From positions 62,001-126,000 of the forward strand of contig PLCB01000012.1 of the NCBI GenBank assembly GCA_003134695.1: DNA of 64,000 nt, written 5' to 3'. Both the position numbers and the translations under genes were made by a program. The notes under the pieces are model-generated. The model made no database searches and had not been told where the DNA came from. It was given only the letters and a program-made list of their open reading frames with translations. Origin of the DNA: Candidatus Zemynaea palustris (GTDB lineage: Bacteria; Vulcanimicrobiota; Vulcanimicrobiia; Vulcanimicrobiales; Vulcanimicrobiaceae). This document shows positions 46,890-54,664 of the stretch, piece by piece; the first letter of the stretch is position 1; each line of letters begins with the position of its first letter.

Positions 46890-47453
46890 ATGGGGACTAC
46901 CTACGTTCGCCGAAAAGATGCATTCGTGTTCGGAAAAGAACCGATCGAGCTGCCGTCGTTGTCCGCGCAACGAAGAGGGCCGAGCGCCGCCGTCTGCGCG
47001 AGTGGTCACGTTTTCTCGTGGCTCGTCGACCCAGCCGTCGTGGAGAAATATTGTGCGAAGTGCGGCGATCCCATCCTCATCGCATGTCCGACTTGTGACG
47101 CCACACTTCCCGCCGATGAAGGGATGCTCCAGTGGGTGCCGTTTTATGGAAATTGCATGTCCTGCGGACGAGCCTATCCTTGGAAAGCGGCTGAAATTGC
47201 GCGAGCGAAGCGGACTCTCGCGGAGCAAGGGGAAACCGAAAATTGGAGCGATGCGATCAAAGCCCGCGCGGACGAGTTAGTGGACGATATCGCCGCCGAC
47301 CGTGCGACCGCATCGGGTGTTGCGGCCGCCCTCGAGTGGCTTGCTCTGCGCGGCGGCGAAGATGCGACCGCGACGATCCTCGACGCCGTCGAACGACTCG
47401 CCAGCGCGACCCTCAAACAGGCTCTGCGTCCGACCTTTCCGGGACTTTTTTAG
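46890..47453 (+). CDS. DUF2321-type zinc-binding protein
   Basis: 187 residues from ATG 46890 (17 earlier codons are poor). The family layout is seen: ASGHVFSWLVDPAVVEKYCAKCGDPILIACPTCDATLPADE, then YGNCMSCGRAYPWKAAEIARA. Three C-x2-C pairs form two zinc knuckles. The C-terminal ~80 residues are helical (IARAKRTLAEQGETENWSDAIK and later). Function is unknown. It overlaps the 3' end of the convergent small gene by 4 bases. Confidence 0.85.
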   Translation: MGTTYVRRKDAFVFGKEPIELPSLSAQRRGPSAAVCASGHVFSWLVDPAVVEKYCAKCGDPILIACPTCDATLPADEGMLQWVPFYGNCMSCGRAYPWKAAEIARAKRTLAEQGETENWSDAIKARADELVDDIAADRATASGVAAALEWLALRGGEDATATILDAVERLASATLKQALRPTFPGLF

Positions 47454-47755
47454 CCCGAATATTCTTCGCCGTTGGCACGGAAGATGTCCGCAATCAAGAC
47501 CGGTGCCTTGGGAAACATCGACGTCGTAACGATCAGCATCACGGCGTCGCTGTTCACGCCATGTTCGGTATTGAATGCTTCAACGGCCTTTTGGGCCGCG
47601 CCGTAATCGGTACCGTAGTCCCAATCGGTAGCGGAGAATCCAGGCTCATACGCTTTGACGAAAGCTGGATAAAAATGACGTTCTCCATCCGCATGAGGTC
47701 TCGTCAAGTTCTCCGTGATAAGAAGGCAAGCCGGCTTGCCGTCGATCATGTGCAC
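47450..47755 (-). CDS. Hypothetical protein next to monothiol glutaredoxin
   Basis: 101 residues from GTG 47755, with AAGGAG upstream (ATG 47749 also possible). Features are the opening IDGKPACLLITENL, a central EPGFSATDWDYGTDYGAAQKAV and a C-terminal MLIVTTSMFPKAPVLIADIF. No family is recognised. It begins 19 bases after the glutaredoxin gene and is probably its operon partner. Confidence 0.65.
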   Translation of the reverse strand: MHMIDGKPACLLITENLTRPHADGERHFYPAFVKAYEPGFSATDWDYGTDYGAAQKAVEAFNTEHGVNSDAVMLIVTTSMFPKAPVLIADIFRANGEEYSG

Positions 47756-47774
47756 GTCCGGAATTTCTCCTTAG

Positions 47775-48134
47775 CTAGTGCAAGTGAACGATGGGTGCCG
47801 GTTCCACCTTGCCCGCGAAGGCTTCTGCTAAGACCGTCTTCAGTTCACCGTTTTCAGCCATTGGTTCGAGGATATCAGTGTCGCCATAAAATTTGCCGGC
47901 GATAAAAACCTTCGGCAAGGTCGCCCATTTGGTAACCTGCGACAGTTCTTCGCGCTTGGGGACGTTGTCGAGGACGTCGATTACTTCGAACGGATAACCA
48001 AAACGGTTGAAGAACTCGATCGTCTCTAGCGTGAAGCCACAAAGCGGCATGTCCTTCGTCCCCTTACCATATACGAGGATCGTATTAGCGGCGACTTCGC
48101 GCTCGATTTCCTGACGGATGGCCTCGTTCGGCAT
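47775..48134 (-). CDS. Monothiol glutaredoxin (Grx4/CGFS family)
   Basis: 119 residues from ATG 48134. The family core is clear: AIRQEIEREVAANTILVYGKGTKDMPLCGFT, with active-site C32 in CGFT instead of the usual CGFS, then FEVIDVLDNVPKREEL, KWATLPKVFIAGKFYGDTDIL and a GSH-binding GELKTVLAEAF. Grx4-type proteins carry [2Fe-2S] clusters and pass them to other Fe-S proteins. Serine to threonine in the motif is a conservative change. It is followed by the small gene at 47450. Confidence 0.93.
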   Translation of the reverse strand: MPNEAIRQEIEREVAANTILVYGKGTKDMPLCGFTLETIEFFNRFGYPFEVIDVLDNVPKREELSQVTKWATLPKVFIAGKFYGDTDILEPMAENGELKTVLAEAFAGKVEPAPIVHLH

Positions 48135-48191
48135 TGCGTTCCTCCCAAAATGTGCGTGCGAAATGTGAAATACGGCGCGCCGGGAGCGCCA

Positions 48192-48755
48192 TCAGCCCCC
48201 GCGCGTAGGGGCAAAGACGATAAAACGAATGAGGCGCTTGACGTTCAGCAACACATCCAAGGCGTTCGAGGCTTGCGAAAATTCGCCGAGTGCTTCGAAG
48301 GCTTGGGCTTGGCTCCTCCACGCTTGCGCGAGGATAATCTGCCGCTGAAGCGCTCCAATTTCGTCGAGTTCTTCTGTTCGCCGCACCGCCTCTTTCAATC
48401 TCGCTATTGCTCCATCGTAGTTGTGCATCCTGCAGAGAAGCATCCCGTACTTGAGAAACGCTTCAACCGCATCTTGAGTCGTCATTTGCGCAGATGCGAC
48501 GATCTCGAGTGCCTCGGCCCGGATGAACTCCGCTTCCGCCAATGCGTCCGTACTCTCAAGTATTCCAGCATACTGGGAAAGCAGCCGAAGAAGGGTCAAC
48601 GGGGCCGCAGACAGTGAGCGCGCGGCGTTCACCTCGCGACGGATCAAGTCGACGGCTGCACGACCTTCGCCGAGCGCGACCAGTGCCTCGGCCAGGGAAT
48701 AAACGTCTTCGCGGTGTGCGGCCGGATCCTCATGATTAAGCACGCCGTCGTTCAT
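48192..48755 (-). CDS. TPR-like helical repeat protein
   Basis: 187 residues from ATG 48755. Degenerate tetratricopeptide helices recur (SLAEALVALGEGRAAVDLIRRE, EAEFIRAEALEIVASAQMTTQDAVEAFLKYGMLLCRMHNYDGAIARLKEAVRRTEEL, AQAFEALGEFSQASNALD). No catalytic motif is present. It could be a scaffold for partner binding. It is separated from the moaA end by a hairpin. Confidence 0.7.
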   Translation of the reverse strand: MNDGVLNHEDPAAHREDVYSLAEALVALGEGRAAVDLIRREVNAARSLSAAPLTLLRLLSQYAGILESTDALAEAEFIRAEALEIVASAQMTTQDAVEAFLKYGMLLCRMHNYDGAIARLKEAVRRTEELDEIGALQRQIILAQAWRSQAQAFEALGEFSQASNALDVLLNVKRLIRFIVFAPTRGG

Positions 48756-48771
48756 GTAGAGTGCCGCCGAT

Positions 48772-48792
48772 TAGGAGCCCGGCAGGCTCCTA
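48772..48792 (-). terminator. Hairpin terminator at the end of the nitrate operon (after moaA)
   Basis: TAGGAGCC (48772-48779) pairs perfectly with GGCTCCTA (48785-48792) around CGGCA. The stem includes the moaA stop codon and is flanked by direct repeats of GCCGCCGA. No T tract follows on the minus strand. Confidence 0.6.
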
Positions 48793-49824
48793 GCCGCCGA
48801 TTTCGGAGAAGGCGCGCATGCGGCTTGATTGCTCGCCGAGGCGCAGGTGATGGCGCTCGGGTTTGATGAGCATACTGCCGCGAAAGATCTCCATGAGGTC
48901 ATCGCGCGATGCGCCTGCTCGCACCGGCGTGCGCAAGTCGATGTGTTGGTCGCCGAAGAGACAGAGGCGCAGGCGACCGTCAGCGGAAAGGCGCACACGG
49001 TTGCAGCGCTCGCAGTAGTCGTGCGAGAGCGGGCTGATGACCCCAACGGCCCCGCGGGCGCCGCGAAACGCGAAGTATCGGGCGGGGCCATTCCCTTGCG
49101 GGCCGTCCACCGGGACGAGTTCGCCGATCTCACCGATGCGCGCGAGCATCTCGTCGGCGGAAACGTAGGCGTCGCGCTGCAGGTCGAGGTTGTCTTCGAC
49201 CGGCATCAGTTCGATGAAGCGAACGAAGATTGCGCGTTCGCGCGTCAGGGCCGCCAACTTGGCCAGTTCGTCATCGTTGCGGCCACGCATCACCACGCAG
49301 TTGATCTTCAACGGCTCGAGACCGGCCCGGAGCGCCGCGTCGATTCCGGCCAGAACGCGGTCGAGACCGGGTCGTCGCGCGATTGCGAAGAACCGGTCTT
49401 CGCGTAAAGTGTCGAGCGAGATGTTGACGCGACGTAAGCCCGCGTCAACCAGCGCGTCGACCTGGTCTGCGAGCATCATCCCGTTCGTGGACAACGCGAT
49501 GTCGTCGATACCGGGGATCGCGGCGAGCATCCGCACCAACTTCGGCAGGTCGCGCCGGATGAGCGGCTCGCCCCCCGTCAGCCGGATACTGCGTACGCCG
49601 ATCGCGGCGCCGGCTTCCACGATTCGTTCGATCTCTTCAAAGGTCAGAATCTCGGCCTTTTGAATCCAGGGCAGACCTTCTTCGGGCATGCAATAGACGC
49701 AGCGCAGGTTGCACCGGTCGGTAACCGAGATCCGCAAATAGGTGATCGGCCGCCGGAATTGATCCATCAGGGGAGGGAGCGTCCCCGGTACGGCCGCGAT
49801 GAGATCGATCGTGTCTAGCGCCAT
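48790..49824 (-). CDS. moaA: GTP 3',8-cyclase MoaA (molybdenum cofactor synthesis)
   Basis: 344 residues from ATG 49824. This radical-SAM enzyme starts molybdopterin synthesis from GTP. The N-terminal cluster motif is CNLRCVYC (C38, C42, C45) in ISVTDRCNLRCVYCMPEEG, with LTGGEPLIRRDL and the C-terminal second cluster in CERCNRVRLSADGRLRLC. The C-terminal Gly-Gly needed for activity is present (EIGG). It is the last gene of the nitrate operon, 54 bases after the FNT gene, so cofactor supply is tied to nitrate reductase expression. Confidence 0.96.
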   Translation of the reverse strand: MALDTIDLIAAVPGTLPPLMDQFRRPITYLRISVTDRCNLRCVYCMPEEGLPWIQKAEILTFEEIERIVEAGAAIGVRSIRLTGGEPLIRRDLPKLVRMLAAIPGIDDIALSTNGMMLADQVDALVDAGLRRVNISLDTLREDRFFAIARRPGLDRVLAGIDAALRAGLEPLKINCVVMRGRNDDELAKLAALTRERAIFVRFIELMPVEDNLDLQRDAYVSADEMLARIGEIGELVPVDGPQGNGPARYFAFRGARGAVGVISPLSHDYCERCNRVRLSADGRLRLCLFGDQHIDLRTPVRAGASRDDLMEIFRGSMLIKPERHHLRLGEQSSRMRAFSEIGG

Positions 49825-49878
49825 GAACTACCCTTCGCCGGCGATGCCCTGCCGTCCGTCACCGGAGCCTGCATAACG

Positions 49879-50799
49879 TCATGCAGTGCGCGCGCGGTAG
49901 GTCCACCCGAGCGCCGCAGCCGTGAAGAGGAAGCCGCCGGCGAAGTTTCCGAGGGTCACCGGGAGTTCGTTTCCGATCCAAAAGTCGCTCTGGGTGATCG
50001 GCGCGCCGAACATCATGGCAGCCGGAATGATGAACATGTTGACGACCATGTGCTCGTAGCCCATCGCAAAGAACATGTAGATCGGGACGAACGTTGCGAT
50101 GACCTTACCGATCGCCGACCGGGACGTGTAGGGCAGGACGACGCCCAAGGTCACCATCCAATTGCAGAGCATCGCCTTCATGAAGGCCGCGATGGCTCCG
50201 GCCATGCCGAACTGTTCGTAGTGGATGGTCTTGAGCAATCCAATCTTGATTGTGATGGCGCCGATGCCGGTGGGATCCGGCGCCGCCACAACCGGGGCCG
50301 GCGCTGGGGCCGGCGCCGCTAGGGCCGCCGCAGCCGGGGCCGCCGCCACCGGGGGCGGGGGAACCGGAACGTGGACCTGGCCCATCATCGTGACCCCGGC
50401 CCACATAATGTATACGTACGCTACGGAGCCGACCAAGTTCCCAGCCCAAACCACGATCCAAGCGCGCAGCAGCTGCCCGAACGACATGCGCCGGTGAAGA
50501 AATGCCAGCGGCACGAGCGCGAAGTAGCCCGTAATCAAGTCGACTTTGGTAAGGTTGATGATGATGAATCCGACCGGAAAGAGCAGCCCGGCGATGGCCG
50601 TCGGAACCCCCTGCGCGAATGCCAAGAAGCAGATGCTCGTGGCAAAGGCGAGCAAGGCGCCGCCGAGCATGCCCCGTACGAAGATATCTCCCACCCCGAG
50701 GTCTGCCTTCGAGGCTCCGGTGGAGATCATCGTCTGGACCATCACGGCAGGCTCGATGTAATCCACGACCGGCGTGTCGGCTACAAGGGATTGGCTCAT
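49879..50799 (-). CDS. Formate/nitrite transporter (FNT) family channel with Pro/Ala insertion
   Basis: 306 residues from ATG 50799. The six-helix FNT fold is seen, including FVRGMLGGALLAFATSICFLAF, FPVGFIIINLTKVDLITGYFALVPLAF, and FMKAMLCNWMVTLGVVLPY. Residues ~145-177 form an unusual low-complexity insertion of Pro, Ala and Val (VPPPPVAAAPAAAALAAPAP and on) between helices. FNT channels carry formate, nitrite or similar monovalent anions. Next to narGHJI it most likely exports nitrite or imports nitrate/nitrite. No NarK-type transporter is in the window. Confidence 0.9.
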   Translation of the reverse strand: MSQSLVADTPVVDYIEPAVMVQTMISTGASKADLGVGDIFVRGMLGGALLAFATSICFLAFAQGVPTAIAGLLFPVGFIIINLTKVDLITGYFALVPLAFLHRRMSFGQLLRAWIVVWAGNLVGSVAYVYIMWAGVTMMGQVHVPVPPPPVAAAPAAAALAAPAPAPAPVVAAPDPTGIGAITIKIGLLKTIHYEQFGMAGAIAAFMKAMLCNWMVTLGVVLPYTSRSAIGKVIATFVPIYMFFAMGYEHMVVNMFIIPAAMMFGAPITQSDFWIGNELPVTLGNFAGGFLFTAAALGWTYRARTA

Positions 50800-50842
50800 G
50801 AAAAGAACCTCCGGCTAGATAGCGAGGTGAGTATTCTTTATA

Positions 50843-51406
50843 CTACGGTATCTTTGGCACAACGCTCGCGGGGGCAGGCTCCCCCACCGAAACCGTCTCA
50901 CTGCCTGCTGCCTTCAAGGGTTCCTCGGCAAGAAGCCGCGAGATGACGAAACCCCGCCACAGGAAAAAAAGGATCGCGATCGTCGTCGATGCTTCCGCGA
51001 CGCCCTCGATGTATGCAAGCGATTTCGCGCGCAGAAGCATTGCGAGAACGGAAAGCGCCAAGGCCGGCGGCATTCGTGCTCTCAGGAGCGATTGAAGCGA
51101 CAGCACGCACAGCGTGTCGACTGCGACGCCTGCCGGAGTGAAGCTGAGATAGCGAAAGCATAGCTCGCCGACCGCCGCGCCCAGGCACGGCAAGATGACG
51201 ATTGACCGCAGATTTGCCGACTTGCCCAACGGGTCTCGGAAAATGAGGTAGATGACGACCGCGAACGGCGGCAGCACGAGAAATTCCGTTACGCGGTTCT
51301 GAAGGCGGCTCTGCGTCGCGGTCAAAACTGCGAGCAACGCGGGGACTGCCACGAACGAGCTTATCTGGCACCATCGCTCCAAGCGAGCATTCGAGGGAGC
51401 GATCAC
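50843..51406 (-). CDS. HPP-family-like integral membrane protein
   Basis: 187 residues from ATG 51406. About four hydrophobic helices: VAVPALLAVLTA, TEFLVLPPFAVVIYLIF, IVILPCLGAAVGELCFRYL and AVDTLCVLSLQSLLRA. The order of P-P-F-A after helix two and a MPPALALSVLAML segment resembles the HPP family. HPP members transport nitrite in plant chloroplasts, and bacterial members sit beside nitrate genes, so a nitrite role is plausible. It lies between the small gene and the FNT gene in the operon. Confidence 0.6.
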   Translation of the reverse strand: MIAPSNARLERWCQISSFVAVPALLAVLTATQSRLQNRVTEFLVLPPFAVVIYLIFRDPLGKSANLRSIVILPCLGAAVGELCFRYLSFTPAGVAVDTLCVLSLQSLLRARMPPALALSVLAMLLRAKSLAYIEGVAEASTTIAILFFLWRGFVISRLLAEEPLKAAGSETVSVGEPAPASVVPKIP

Positions 51407-51428
51407 GCCGCGGGCGCAACTTGCTGCA

Positions 51429-51641
51429 TCAATTGCCGCCGCCTTCGGCGCCCGTTTCCTTGTCGCGCTCAGGGTCGTCGGAGGTGTCGCCTCCGCCCTG
51501 CAGCGGCTTCGGTTTTTCGCCGTCCCCTGATCGGAGCTTACCGTCTTTTTCCTCAGAGGTGACGTTGCCGGTCGTTACCTGTTCGCACGACGGCGTACTC
51601 AGTTCGGGCCAAATTGGAGTCGGCGGAGCGAGCGTTTGCAT
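51429..51641 (-). CDS. Small hydrophilic protein in the nitrate operon
   Basis: 70 residues from ATG 51641, with AAGG nearby. It is hydrophilic with no predicted helix or motif (VTSEEKDGKLRSGDGEKPKP) and a Gly-rich end (GAEGGGN). It lies between narI and the HPP gene with small gaps and no alternative frame. Probably a disordered peptide; it may not be conserved. Confidence 0.4.
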   Translation of the reverse strand: MQTLAPPTPIWPELSTPSCEQVTTGNVTSEEKDGKLRSGDGEKPKPLQGGGDTSDDPERDKETGAEGGGN

Positions 51642-51692
51642 AGCGCACCTTCAGAAGGAAGTGGTGATACAAGAATTCCGGTAGCCGCGCGT

Positions 51693-52430
51693 TTACCCGC
51701 GCCGCAAGTAAGGCACGTCGGGTCCGATACTCGCAACGCCGACCGGCGCGTCGTACTGCACGTCTCGCTTCCGATTCCAGATGACGACCTGGTACGGTCT
51801 GAACAGGTACGGAAGCGGGAGCGTCACGACATGCACCAAGCGCGTGAACGGGAAGAGGGCGAGGATCACGAACGCGTTCAACATGTGGAGCTTGACCGGT
51901 AGCGGCATGGCCGTGACGTACTGGATCTGCGGGTTGAAGACGACGAGCGACTGCAGCCAGGGAACCGAGGTGTGCAGATACCATTCGGAGCCCCAACGGT
52001 AGAAGAACGCAATCCAGAACCCCATCACCACCTGGAACGCTAGCGCGGCGAGCAACACCCAATCCATGGCCGAGGTCACGCTCTGCGCGCGCGCATTGCT
52101 GAGCCGCCGGACGATAAGTATCAGCAGCCCGAGCGTGGCCATGACCGCCAACGCCAGCCCGGTGACTTCCAGCACGTAAAGGCGTGTTTGGTCGGCGATG
52201 AGCGCCGCCCAACCCGTGGGAAAGAGAAACCCCAGTATATGAGCGCTCAATATCAGAATGATCCCGTAATGCCACATCGTCGATCCCCAGAACGCCATCC
52301 GGTTCTCCAAGAACTGTGACGATTGGCTCGAGAAAGAGAACCGATCGTTGAAGTAGCGGTACAGTCCGACGATGACGCATACCGCGATAGCGATGTAGGG
52401 GAAAACTGCCCACAGGAACACGTTTGACAT
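51693..52430 (-). CDS. narI: Respiratory nitrate reductase gamma subunit (cytochrome b)
   Basis: 245 residues from ATG 52430. Five membrane helices carry haem b histidines H54 and H64 (MWHYGIILILSAHILGF) and H182 and H200 (LPVKLHMLNAF, FPFTRLVHVVTLPLPYLF). These match the E. coli NarI ligands His56/66/187/205. NarI takes electrons from quinol at the outer face and passes them to NarH. The C-terminal tail RPYQVVIWNRK is cytoplasmic. It is transcribed after narJ with 37 bases between them. Confidence 0.96.
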   Translation of the reverse strand: MSNVFLWAVFPYIAIAVCVIVGLYRYFNDRFSFSSQSSQFLENRMAFWGSTMWHYGIILILSAHILGFLFPTGWAALIADQTRLYVLEVTGLALAVMATLGLLILIVRRLSNARAQSVTSAMDWVLLAALAFQVVMGFWIAFFYRWGSEWYLHTSVPWLQSLVVFNPQIQYVTAMPLPVKLHMLNAFVILALFPFTRLVHVVTLPLPYLFRPYQVVIWNRKRDVQYDAPVGVASIGPDVPYLRRG

Positions 52431-52467
52431 GGTATTCCTCCGCTCGTTTTGCGAGCTCGAGAGTATG

Positions 52468-53127
52468 TTACGAAATCAAGAGCGCCGGATCGGGTAGGGG
52501 TATAGGTTGAACTTCGCTGGGCATACCGTAGCGTGCTTGCAAGACCAACCGCAGCGCATGCAGCACGTGACGATAATCGTTGCCCGTGTCGAAAACCTCC
52601 GGCGCGACCTCGCCCTCGTCGACCAGCCGCTGCCCGATCCCCGGGATGGTTTCGACCACCGGCTCCGATCCCGGTGCGACGGTCATTGGCTCGAGCGTCG
52701 GAAGCAAGGCTTCCTGAACGATTTCCCGCGTCAGCTCGGCGTCGGCACACAGCGACATGAAGCGCAGAAGCACCGCTATATGATCCGGTAATTCGACTCC
52801 CGGATCGAAACCATGTTCCCGGAATCGGTCCTGGAGCTCGAGCATAAAAGCGCTGCGCTTATAGGCTTCGCCGAACATGTGGTAGCCGACGTACGGGTGG
52901 CACGACGCATTCAAGTCGAAGGTGGAGGTGAAGATCTCCTCCACCGTATTGTGAGGCGTTCGCTCGGCGAAGGCTGCAAACTCCCCAAGGAGCGCCGCCG
53001 CCTCCGCACTCTCCGGCGCGATCAGCGTTCGGCAGTCGCGCGCCGTCTGCGCCACCCCGGGACGCGGATACTCGAGCAGTTCTGCGAACAACCCGAGAAC
53101 CCGCGACTCGTTGGTAGTGCTTTTCAC
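52468..53127 (-). CDS. narJ: Nitrate reductase assembly chaperone NarJ
   Basis: 219 residues from GTG 53127, which overlaps neither narH nor a longer convincing frame. The TorD/NarJ-like fold shows LGLFAELLEYPRPGV and the active-site-like motif HPYVGYHMFGEAYKRSAFMLEL (FDLNASCHPYVGYHMFGE). The end matches DYRHVLHALRLVLQARY. NarJ inserts the Mo-bis-MGD cofactor into NarG before membrane docking. It is 2 bases from narH. Confidence 0.93.
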   Translation of the reverse strand: MKSTTNESRVLGLFAELLEYPRPGVAQTARDCRTLIAPESAEAAALLGEFAAFAERTPHNTVEEIFTSTFDLNASCHPYVGYHMFGEAYKRSAFMLELQDRFREHGFDPGVELPDHIAVLLRFMSLCADAELTREIVQEALLPTLEPMTVAPGSEPVVETIPGIGQRLVDEGEVAPEVFDTGNDYRHVLHALRLVLQARYGMPSEVQPIPLPDPALLIS

Positions 53128-53129
53128 AG

Positions 53130-54632
53130 CTAAAATCTCCGCGCCGGCGCCTCGCGGTAACCGAACCCGGCGGCCGGTTTGTGCGTGTACGGATCGAGGC
53201 TCTGTTCGATCGCTTCTTCGCGCGCCATCGCCGGGATGACGAACCGTTCTTCCATCGTAGGCAGCGACGTCAGGTTGAAGATCGCCTCGCATTCCTCGGG
53301 CGTGGTCTTTCCGATGGCGAGAGCCTGCTGCACTTCCTCCGCGGTAATGTCTTTCACACGCTGCGCCCGCTTGTACAAGCGCACCGCGATGTTCTTGCGA
53401 TAGACCTCTTTGATGATTTCCTCGTTTCCTGCCGAGAACAAGCTCGCCATGTAGCGGACTGGTATGCGGGCTTTCTCGAGCGAATTGAGCATCTGTCCCA
53501 TGCCTTCGACGGCGGAGCTGTCGTAAATGCCGTCCTTCATCTTTCCGAGCACGGGCAGCATCGGCGGCACGTAGAACAGCTGCGGCAGGGTCCGGAACTC
53601 CGGATGCAGCGGCAGCGCGGTTCCCCACTTCTTGACGAACTTGTACGTTGGCGAATTCTGCGCTGCGCTGATCTGCTGGGTCGTGATGCCGTTCGCTTGG
53701 GCAGCGGCAATGATCAGCGGATCGAACGGGTCCTGGATGATGTCCCGCTGGGCTTGTACCAGGTTGGCCTCGTCCGCCAATGCCGTTTCCTGGATGCGAT
53801 CGGCGTCGTACAGAAGCAGACCCAAATACCGAATGCGGCCCACGCACGAGTGGAAGCAGGCTGGTGCCTGTCCCGTTTCCAAGCGCGGATAGCACAAGAT
53901 GCACTTTTCCGATTTGCCGGTCGACCAGTTGTAATAGGTCTTCTTGTAGGGGCAACCCGAGACGCACATCCGCCAGGCGCGGCACTTTTCCTGACTGATC
54001 AGGACGATGCCGTCCTCGCCGCGCTTGTAGATCGCACCGGAGGGGCACGCACCGACGCAGCTCGGATTGAGGCAATGGTTGCAGATGCGCGGCAGGTAGA
54101 AAAAGACGAGCCGCTCGACTTCGTTGAGCTGTTCGCGCTCGTGGTCGGTCAGCTTCTCCAGATTTACGTCGTTGCTGGCGTATATCGGCGAGCCGCCAAG
54201 ATCGTCGTCCCAGTTCGGTCCCGCCTCGATGTCCATCGGCTTGCCGGTAATCAGGGAGATGGGACGTGCGGTCGGCTGATCGTCGCCTTCCGGCGCGTTG
54301 AAAAGCTCGTCGTACTGATACGTCCAGGGCTCGTAATAGTCGTCGATCGTCGGCAAGTTCGGATTGAAGAAGATGTTGCCGAGTCCTTCGGTCCGGCCTT
54401 GCAAGCGCAGGCGCAGCTTGTCGCCGTCCTTTACCCAGCCGCCTTTATACTTCTCTTGGTCTTCCCACGTAGTCGGATAGCCCGTCCCGGGCTTCGTCTC
54501 CACGTTGTTCCACCACATGTACTCGGTGCCCTTACGGTCGGTCCAGATGTTCTTACAGGCGATACTGCAAGTGTGGCACCCGATGCACTTGTCGAGATGG
54601 AACACCATTGATACTTGTGCGCGTATGTCCAT
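53130..54632 (-). CDS. narH: Respiratory nitrate reductase beta subunit (Fe-S)
   Basis: 500 residues from ATG 54632. Four cluster motifs are present: C16-x2-C19-x2-C22-x3-C26 (KCIGCHTCSIACKN), C184/C187/C192/C196, C217-x2-W220-x2-C223-x3-C227 (KCRAWRMCVSGCPYKK) and C244/C247/C259/C263. Tryptophan in place of the second Cys of the third motif marks the [3Fe-4S] centre, as in E. coli NarH. NarH carries electrons from NarI haem to NarG. It follows narG after 32 bases. Confidence 0.97.
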   Translation of the reverse strand: MDIRAQVSMVFHLDKCIGCHTCSIACKNIWTDRKGTEYMWWNNVETKPGTGYPTTWEDQEKYKGGWVKDGDKLRLRLQGRTEGLGNIFFNPNLPTIDDYYEPWTYQYDELFNAPEGDDQPTARPISLITGKPMDIEAGPNWDDDLGGSPIYASNDVNLEKLTDHEREQLNEVERLVFFYLPRICNHCLNPSCVGACPSGAIYKRGEDGIVLISQEKCRAWRMCVSGCPYKKTYYNWSTGKSEKCILCYPRLETGQAPACFHSCVGRIRYLGLLLYDADRIQETALADEANLVQAQRDIIQDPFDPLIIAAAQANGITTQQISAAQNSPTYKFVKKWGTALPLHPEFRTLPQLFYVPPMLPVLGKMKDGIYDSSAVEGMGQMLNSLEKARIPVRYMASLFSAGNEEIIKEVYRKNIAVRLYKRAQRVKDITAEEVQQALAIGKTTPEECEAIFNLTSLPTMEERFVIPAMAREEAIEQSLDPYTHKPAAGFGYREAPARRF

Positions 54633-54664
54633 GTCATAAACTCCTTACGATCGACACGATCGCG

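Noticed and set aside
53181-54611. 476-codon plus-strand frame opposite narH
   Set aside because: Antisense shadow of narH; the amino-acid composition is typical of reverse-strand reads in GC-rich DNA.
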